Shown: one piece after another, positions 60,140-64,000 of the stretch | Numbering within the stretch: position 1 is the stretch's first letter | How the letters are laid out: each line of letters starts with the position of its first letter | Assembly: GCA_023251095.1 (NCBI GenBank) | Contig: JAHEZL010000001.1 | Coordinates: forward strand, 195,871 to 259,870 | Length of the DNA stretch: 64,000 bases | Source of the DNA: Flavobacteriales bacterium | GTDB taxonomy: Bacteria; Bacteroidota; Bacteroidia; Flavobacteriales_C; GCA-002722245 | Direction: 5' to 3' | Translations under genes and position numbers: made by a program | Notes under the pieces: generated by a model | The model's database searches: none | What the model saw: the letters and a program-made list of their open reading frames with translations, nothing else | Told to the model about the DNA's origin: nothing

Positions 60140-61813
60140 TTATCTTTTTAAAAGTTTAATTTGCTGTGTTTCTGAATCGTGTGAAGCAAGCTGTGCAAAA
60201 TAATACCCACTGCTGTATTCAGCAAAAGATAGATCCAGTTTATTAATTCCCTTGCTTGCAGAAACAAATACTTTCTTCAGCTCATTTCCTATTTCATCAT
60301 ATAAAGTAATGGTATACTCACCTCCCATTTCCGAATTAAAAGAAAATCCGGTTTTTTCATCCACAAGATTAGGGAAAGCACTGAATTGCACAAAGCCCTT
60401 AACATTGTTTGAATGGATCGCTATAGTATGAAACAATTCATTGGCTCCGTCATAATCAAACTGACGCAAACGATAGTAGTTATTTCCGGGATTTGGTTTT
60501 GTATCGGTGAACACATAATTGATCAACTGATTGCTGTTTCCCGCTCCGTCAACTTGTCCGATAGCTTCAAAAGAAACCCCGTCGGATGAACGCTCAACAA
60601 CAAAATGACTGGAGTTAATTTCTGTTTCAGTTTGCCAGTAAAGTTTAACTGCGGCATCTTCTTTTTCGCCCGTGAAATAAGTGAGTTTCACCGGAAGTGT
60701 TGTACCGCCACTCAAGATAAAAAATTCAAAAGTACTGGTATTGGTATTTACCTCACCGTTCACTCCCACCGTAAAACCTGTTGCAGTTAGCTTTTTCACA
60801 CTTGAAACATCGGGACCTCCCGTAAATTTATAGGAAGTATCGGTGCCCATGGAGGAGGCTTTGAACCAGGTGTTCTGTCCGCCATTGAAATCTTTTACCA
60901 TCACAAAAGTAGGAGTAGTAGAAGTGGTAACTGCTTTATTGTTAACTCCTGTTCCTGTGTAGGAACCGGTTTGAGCATTCGATCCGGGTTTAAAAGCCAC
61001 ATAATTGTATTTCACTCCGTTGGCCGGACCGTCGTGGGTACCACGATTGCTAACGGCTCTGGTAGTAAATCCGGTAGCACTTAAATCACTGATGATTTTA
61101 TCTGAATTTGTTAAAACACTGCCCTGAGTGAAGTTGGCCATTTTATTGGAGTTCGCATTGTCAAAAGTAAATTGCGGATAACAAACCTCATCCCACTGGT
61201 TGGCGATTCCTTCACCAAAAACCCAAAGCATTTCCGGACGGTAGCCTAAAGTAATATTCACATCAAAAGCACTACAAACACCTAAGTCAGTCCAAATGGT
61301 ACTATTGATATCCGGACGGTTTGTTCCTGAATTAGAAGTGTGTCCTGTTTTATTATGATAAGTATTCGTTCCATAAGTCACCATTGCACCCGGATTATAA
61401 TAAGTGGCATTGGCCCATGCTGCAGAACCACAATTTACCGGAGTAAAACTTCCTGTTGCAATACTTGCATCAGCATCGTCCCAGGCCACAAAATAATACA
61501 CAGCGCCATTGGTATTGGAGGTAGATGAGTTCCCAACAGTAAAACCATCAGAATCAAAAGTATTGAGATAACCTGTTGCAGGAGGATCATTCGTGGTGAG
61601 TAATTTAGCATATCCGGTAGTCATAGATGCTGTAGCAATCCATGCGTCTTGCGTACTTGCTCCCTTCACCAAAACAACTTCGGGTTTAAATCCCAAACCC
61701 GTAACTGATTTTGAAGCAGCACCATTCCCTGTATATTTCCCCGAAATATAAATGGCATTGACTGTAGAAGAAATGAAAAGAAAAAAGAAAATAAGAAGAC
61801 TACCCTGTTTCAT
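60140..61813 (-). CDS. Large T9SS surface protein with repeated YTGNG modules (paralog 3)
   Basis: A 557-residue protein with signal peptide MKQGSLLIFFFLFISSTVNA. Three modules: SGKYTGNGAASKSVTGLGFKPEVVLVK, a second with LGYRPEMLWVFGEG, and a third with TGSYTGTGVNNKAVTTSTTPTFVMVK. Between module 1 and 2 (about 127-181, flanked by Cys128 and Cys180) is an insert, AAWANATYYNPGAMVTYGTNTYHNK to TIWTDLG, that resembles the chitin-binding CBM5/12 fold. Then WQTETEINSSHFVVERSSDG and a type A sorting tail (VDEKTGFSFNS to TQQIKLLKR). It is related to, but more divergent than, the tandem pair at 18.2-21.4 kb, and lies 40 kb away. Confidence 0.85.
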   Translation of the reverse strand: MKQGSLLIFFFLFISSTVNAIYISGKYTGNGAASKSVTGLGFKPEVVLVKGASTQDAWIATASMTTGYAKLLTTNDPPATGYLNTFDSDGFTVGNSSTSNTNGAVYYFVAWDDADASIATGSFTPVNCGSAAWANATYYNPGAMVTYGTNTYHNKTGHTSNSGTNRPDINSTIWTDLGVCSAFDVNITLGYRPEMLWVFGEGIANQWDEVCYPQFTFDNANSNKMANFTQGSVLTNSDKIISDLSATGFTTRAVSNRGTHDGPANGVKYNYVAFKPGSNAQTGSYTGTGVNNKAVTTSTTPTFVMVKDFNGGQNTWFKASSMGTDTSYKFTGGPDVSSVKKLTATGFTVGVNGEVNTNTSTFEFFILSGGTTLPVKLTYFTGEKEDAAVKLYWQTETEINSSHFVVERSSDGVSFEAIGQVDGAGNSNQLINYVFTDTKPNPGNNYYRLRQFDYDGANELFHTIAIHSNNVKGFVQFSAFPNLVDEKTGFSFNSEMGGEYTITLYDEIGNELKKVFVSASKGINKLDLSFAEYSSGYYFAQLASHDSETQQIKLLKR

Positions 61814-61842
61814 AAAAAGTTTTTAAACCTTTTACAAAAATT

Positions 61843-61861
61843 AGTTCCCCCCTAAGGAACT
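61843..61861 (-). promoter_or_regulatory. Leader hairpin with G-rich loop, paralog 3
   Basis: In the minus-strand RNA AGTTCC-TTAGGGG-GGAACT forms a 6-bp stem and 7-nt loop containing GGGG, 29 nt before the start codon. It starts a few nucleotides after the predicted transcription start, so it would cap the message's 5' end. Confidence 0.5.
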
Positions 61862-61871
61862 GGTAATGATA

Positions 61872-61902
61872 CAAGATTATACATAATAAGAGCTGTTGTC
61901 AA
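61872..61902 (-). promoter_or_regulatory. Promoter of paralog 3
   Basis: On the minus strand TTG (within TTGACA), 20 nt and TAATCTTG (one mismatch to TAnnTTTG), the same geometry as at paralog 2. Confidence 0.6.
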
Positions 61903-61989
61903 GAGAAAATCTGTAGAGCTATCAACAATTCGACGAAAGTGTATTTTTCATCTGTGAACGGAATTCAAACATCACTCTTAAAAATAAAT

Positions 61990-61997
61990 TACCTTTG
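61990..61997 (+). promoter_or_regulatory. -7 box of rnpB
   Basis: TACCTTTG is a full match to TAnnTTTG and lies six bases before the first P1 base of RNase P RNA, exactly where a start site is expected. The -33 element is poor. Confidence 0.6.
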
Positions 61998-62002
61998 CTG
62001 CA

Positions 62003-62337
62003 GTACAAACTGCCTTATCGCCTTGTTGAAAGACACAGGGAGGAAAGTCCGGTCATCGCAGAGCACCATGCCTTGTGAAAACGAGGGCAAGGGATTTGCA
62101 AAAGTTCTTTGACGGAAAGTGTAACAGAAAATACCGCCCCGATTCGTCGGGGTAAGGGTGAAAAAGTGAGGTAAGAGCTCACTACTGACGGAAGTAATTC
62201 CGACTTTGTAAAAACCCCTTGGGATGAAAGCTCAAATAGGTTGGGGAGCTGCTCGCTCTTAACCCAACGGGTGGAGCGTATAGATAAATGATAGGGATCG
62301 GGCAACCGATACAGGATCCGGCTTACAGGTTTGTATG
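62003..62337 (+). ncRNA. rnpB: RNase P RNA component
   Basis: The conserved core of bacterial class A RNase P RNA is seen in order: GAGGAAAGTCCGG near the 5' end, ACAGAAAATACCGCC, GGTAAGGGTGAAA with GGTAAGAGCTCAC, AGATAAATGATAGGGATCGGG, and ATCCGGCTTACAG near the 3' end. TACAAAC (62004-62010) and GTTTGTA (62329-62335) close helix P1. It is the ribozyme that trims tRNA 5' ends with RnpA. A spurious 96-residue frame on the opposite strand was ignored. Ends are set by P1 and are accurate to a few bases. Confidence 0.97.
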
Positions 62338-62343
62338 AACGAA

Positions 62344-62374
62344 AGCCTCTCGAAATTTCGGGAGGCTTTTTTTA
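62344..62374 (+). terminator. Terminator after rnpB
   Basis: AGCCTC-T-CGAAATTTCG-G-GAGGCT is a nearly perfect stem-loop followed by TTTTTTTA. It lies just after the P1 helix of the RNase P RNA. Confidence 0.9.
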
Positions 62375-62406
62375 TTATCTAGATTTACCATTCAAACCTT
62401 ACATAT

Positions 62407-62838
62407 ATGAACCACGATTTAATAGTAGCGCAAGCCGTTGAAGTAAATGCTGATTTGGCGAAAGTTTGGAAAGCATTGACAACACCTGAAATCATCAAAG
62501 ACTACCTTTTTGGAACCGAAACTGTCACCGACTGGAAAGTTGGGAGCGAAATAGTTTTTCAGGGTGATTATGAAGGACACAAATACCGCGACCACGGAGT
62601 GATTCTTGAAAATGAATTCCACAAAAAAATAGCCTATTCTTATTGGAGCGGATTTTCAGGCACTGAAGACAAACCTGAAAACTACTCCGCAGTGATTTAC
62701 GATCTGGAAAAAATCAACGATCAAAAAACCAAATTTACCTGGACTCAAAAGGGCTTTGCCAATGAAAAGGGCTATGAGCATTCCAAAAGTGGAATGAATG
62801 AATTCGTTCAAAAAATAAAGGAAGTTATGGAGAGATAA
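62407..62838 (+). CDS. SRPBCC/AHSA1-like domain protein
   Basis: A 143-residue START-like protein: AQAVEVNADLAKVWKALTTPEIIKDYLFG, WKVGSEIVFQGDYEGHKYRDHGVI, and a C-terminal helix. Single-domain AHSA1-type proteins bind hydrophobic ligands in a cavity; function unspecified. It lies 33 bp after the rnpB terminator and may use a TAGATTTA box (62380-62387). Confidence 0.9.
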   Translation: MNHDLIVAQAVEVNADLAKVWKALTTPEIIKDYLFGTETVTDWKVGSEIVFQGDYEGHKYRDHGVILENEFHKKIAYSYWSGFSGTEDKPENYSAVIYDLEKINDQKTKFTWTQKGFANEKGYEHSKSGMNEFVQKIKEVMER

Positions 62839-62905
62839 TCTCCTTCTGAAAAATAAATAATAAATCAAATTTTACTTCTTTGTTTCAAAAGAGGAAAGCA
62901 GTTCG

Positions 62906-62913
62906 TACTTTTG
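62906..62913 (+). promoter_or_regulatory. Putative -7 box of the reductase gene
   Basis: TACTTTTG fully matches TAnnTTTG, 24 nt before the ATG. A TTTG (62879-62882) lies 23 nt upstream, a little far. Confidence 0.5.
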
Positions 62914-62937
62914 AACACTTGTTAATAAATTAAACAT

Positions 62938-64000
62938 ATGCAAAGCTTTAGATCAGAATTCGAAAATCCGGTAATACAACAAGACATTATTGATCTTGAA
63001 AAGAAAATCGCGAAATTCCGTGCGGGAGAAATTGATGAAGAAAAATTCCGCAGCTTGCGTTTGGCAAGAGGTGTTTACGGTCAGCGCCAGCAAGGTGTAC
63101 AAATGATCCGTATTAAAATACCTTACGGAAAAATGACAACTGAGCAGTTGTTAAGAATCTGCGACGTATCTGAAGAATATTCCATTGGAAGATTACATAC
63201 AACGACAAGACAAGATATTCAAATCCACTACGTAAGCCTGGACAGAACTCCGCAATTGTGGGCTGATCTGGAAAAATCAAGCATCACTTTGCGTGAAGCT
63301 TGTGGTAACACGGTAAGAAACATCACTGCTTCTCCTGATGCAGGTATCAATAAAGACGAGGTTTTTGACGTTGCTCCTTACGCTCAGGAAATGTTTGAAT
63401 ATTTCCTGCGTTACCCTGTTTGCCAGGAAATGGGAAGAAAATTCAAAATTTCTTTCTCTGCTTCTGATAAAGATGAGGCTTTCTCTTACATCCACGATTT
63501 AGGCTTCCTGCCTAAAATTGAAAACGGAGTAGTTGGCTTTAAAGTAATGTTGGCCGGTGGTTTGGGAGCTCAGTCTTTCCATGCTCACACTGCTTACGAG
63601 TTTTTATCTGCCGATAAAATCATTCCTTATACTGAAGCAGTATTAAGAGTTTTCGATCGTCATGGTGAGCGTTCTAAAAGACACAAAGCGAGAATTAAAT
63701 ATTTGTTGCACGACTTAGGTTTGGAAGCTTTCCAGGCATTGGTGGAAGAAGAATGGAAAGCCATCAAACACAAAACTTATCCTATCGATGCAGCTGCTTA
63801 CGTTTCAACGGTTGCTCCTGCTGTGAAAGAAATTCCTGCGGTAACCATCAGCGATGAAAAAGAATACGACAGATGGTTTAAATCCAACGTTTTCGAACAA
63901 AAACAAAAAGGCTTTTACGGTATCTGGATCAAATTGACCAATGGTGATTTCTACTTGAAAGAAGCTAGAAACCTTGCTGCTTTGGTAAAAGAATACGCTG
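62938..64000 (+). CDS. Siroheme sulfite/nitrite reductase, N-terminal part
   Basis: An open frame from ATG 62938 runs off the window (354 codons). It begins MQSFRSEFENPVIQQDIIDLEKKIAKFRAG, then EKFRSLRLARGVYGQRQQGVQMIRIKIPYGKMTTEQLLRICDVSEEYSIGRLHTTTRQDIQIHYV, REACGNTVRNITASPDAGINKDEVFDVAPYA, and GFKVMLAGGLGAQ. These are the duplicated ferrodoxin-like halves and siroheme pocket of the sulfite/nitrite reductase family (CysI/SIR). The 4Fe-4S cysteines lie beyond the window. Sulfite reduction for cysteine synthesis is the likeliest role, but nitrite reductase is possible. Confidence 0.93.
   Translation, partial: MQSFRSEFENPVIQQDIIDLEKKIAKFRAGEIDEEKFRSLRLARGVYGQRQQGVQMIRIKIPYGKMTTEQLLRICDVSEEYSIGRLHTTTRQDIQIHYVSLDRTPQLWADLEKSSITLREACGNTVRNITASPDAGINKDEVFDVAPYAQEMFEYFLRYPVCQEMGRKFKISFSASDKDEAFSYIHDLGFLPKIENGVVGFKVMLAGGLGAQSFHAHTAYEFLSADKIIPYTEAVLRVFDRHGERSKRHKARIKYLLHDLGLEAFQALVEEEWKAIKHKTYPIDAAAYVSTVAPAVKEIPAVTISDEKEYDRWFKSNVFEQKQKGFYGIWIKLTNGDFYLKEARNLAALVKEYA

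Noticed and set aside
62015-62305. A 96-residue frame on the minus strand
   Set aside because: It is antisense to the RNase P RNA and follows its conserved bases; a known artefact of gene prediction.

Overview
The window is chromosomal DNA of a free-living member of the Bacteroidota, probably a Flavobacteriales/Chitinophagales-type lineage. The evidence is the C-terminal type A sorting domains of the type IX secretion system (T9SS) on six proteins, a TonB-receptor/DUF4249 pair, a GldK-like protein, the RNase Y/ZapA neighbourhood, several extracytoplasmic-function (ECF) sigma factors, and many -7 promoter boxes of the TAnnTTTG type rather than strong Shine-Dalgarno sites. There are no tRNA or 5S/16S/23S genes, no transposase gene, no phage block and no CRISPR array. 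Both ends cut genes: a polysaccharide flippase on the left and a siroheme sulfite/nitrite reductase on the right.

Layout. 1-2.7 kb: flippase start, rny, zapA and a small coiled-coil gene. 2.7-6.8 kb: a secreted expansin-like protein, the Kup potassium transporter and a secreted T9SS protein. 6.8-14.2 kb: ndh, a YfcE-type phosphoesterase, a SirB1-like protein, sucC, lolD, a 55-residue gene and ygiQ, with two related palindromic elements in convergent gaps. 14.2-18.1 kb: lipoprotein/ECF sigma/anti-sigma operon and a Pif1-like helicase. 18.2-21.4 kb: tandem paralogous T9SS surface proteins. 21.5-28.8 kb: GH63-like glucosidase, MORN-repeat protein, methyltransferase and GldK-like protein. 29.2-38.7 kb: bcp-recA, folate cyclo-ligase, a six-gene operon, an MsbA-like ABC exporter, a YhiN-type flavoprotein and an RRM protein. 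38.7-43.2 kb: radical SAM/methyltransferase pair, nth and an ECF sigma factor. 43.4-48.7 kb: TonB receptor/DUF4249, glutaminase and a universal stress protein. 48.7-53.3 kb: lipoprotein, rsmG, ECF sigma, glycosyltransferase and a GH16 beta-glucanase. 53.4-60 kb: a frameshifted lipoprotein gene, tgt, an LptF/G-like permease, smpB, a lipoprotein, a helicase and a sterol-desaturase-family protein. 60.1-64 kb: a third paralogous T9SS protein, RNase P RNA, an SRPBCC protein and the reductase.

Biology. Most genes are housekeeping. The accessory theme is surface and secreted polysaccharide handling: an expansin-like wall-loosening protein, a GH16 laminarinase-type enzyme with a CBM6-like module, a GH63-like glucosidase and three large surface proteins built from a repeated YTGNG/GLGFxP module, one with an inserted chitin-binding-like module. 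The most interesting signal is a short leader hairpin with a GGGG loop, 27-29 nt upstream of the start codons of the three paralogous surface proteins. Its stem covaries between the tandem pair, and a related G5 motif lies at the same distance from the expansin gene. I see no obvious complete new defence or mobile system. All functions are inferred by reading the sequence; no database search was run.
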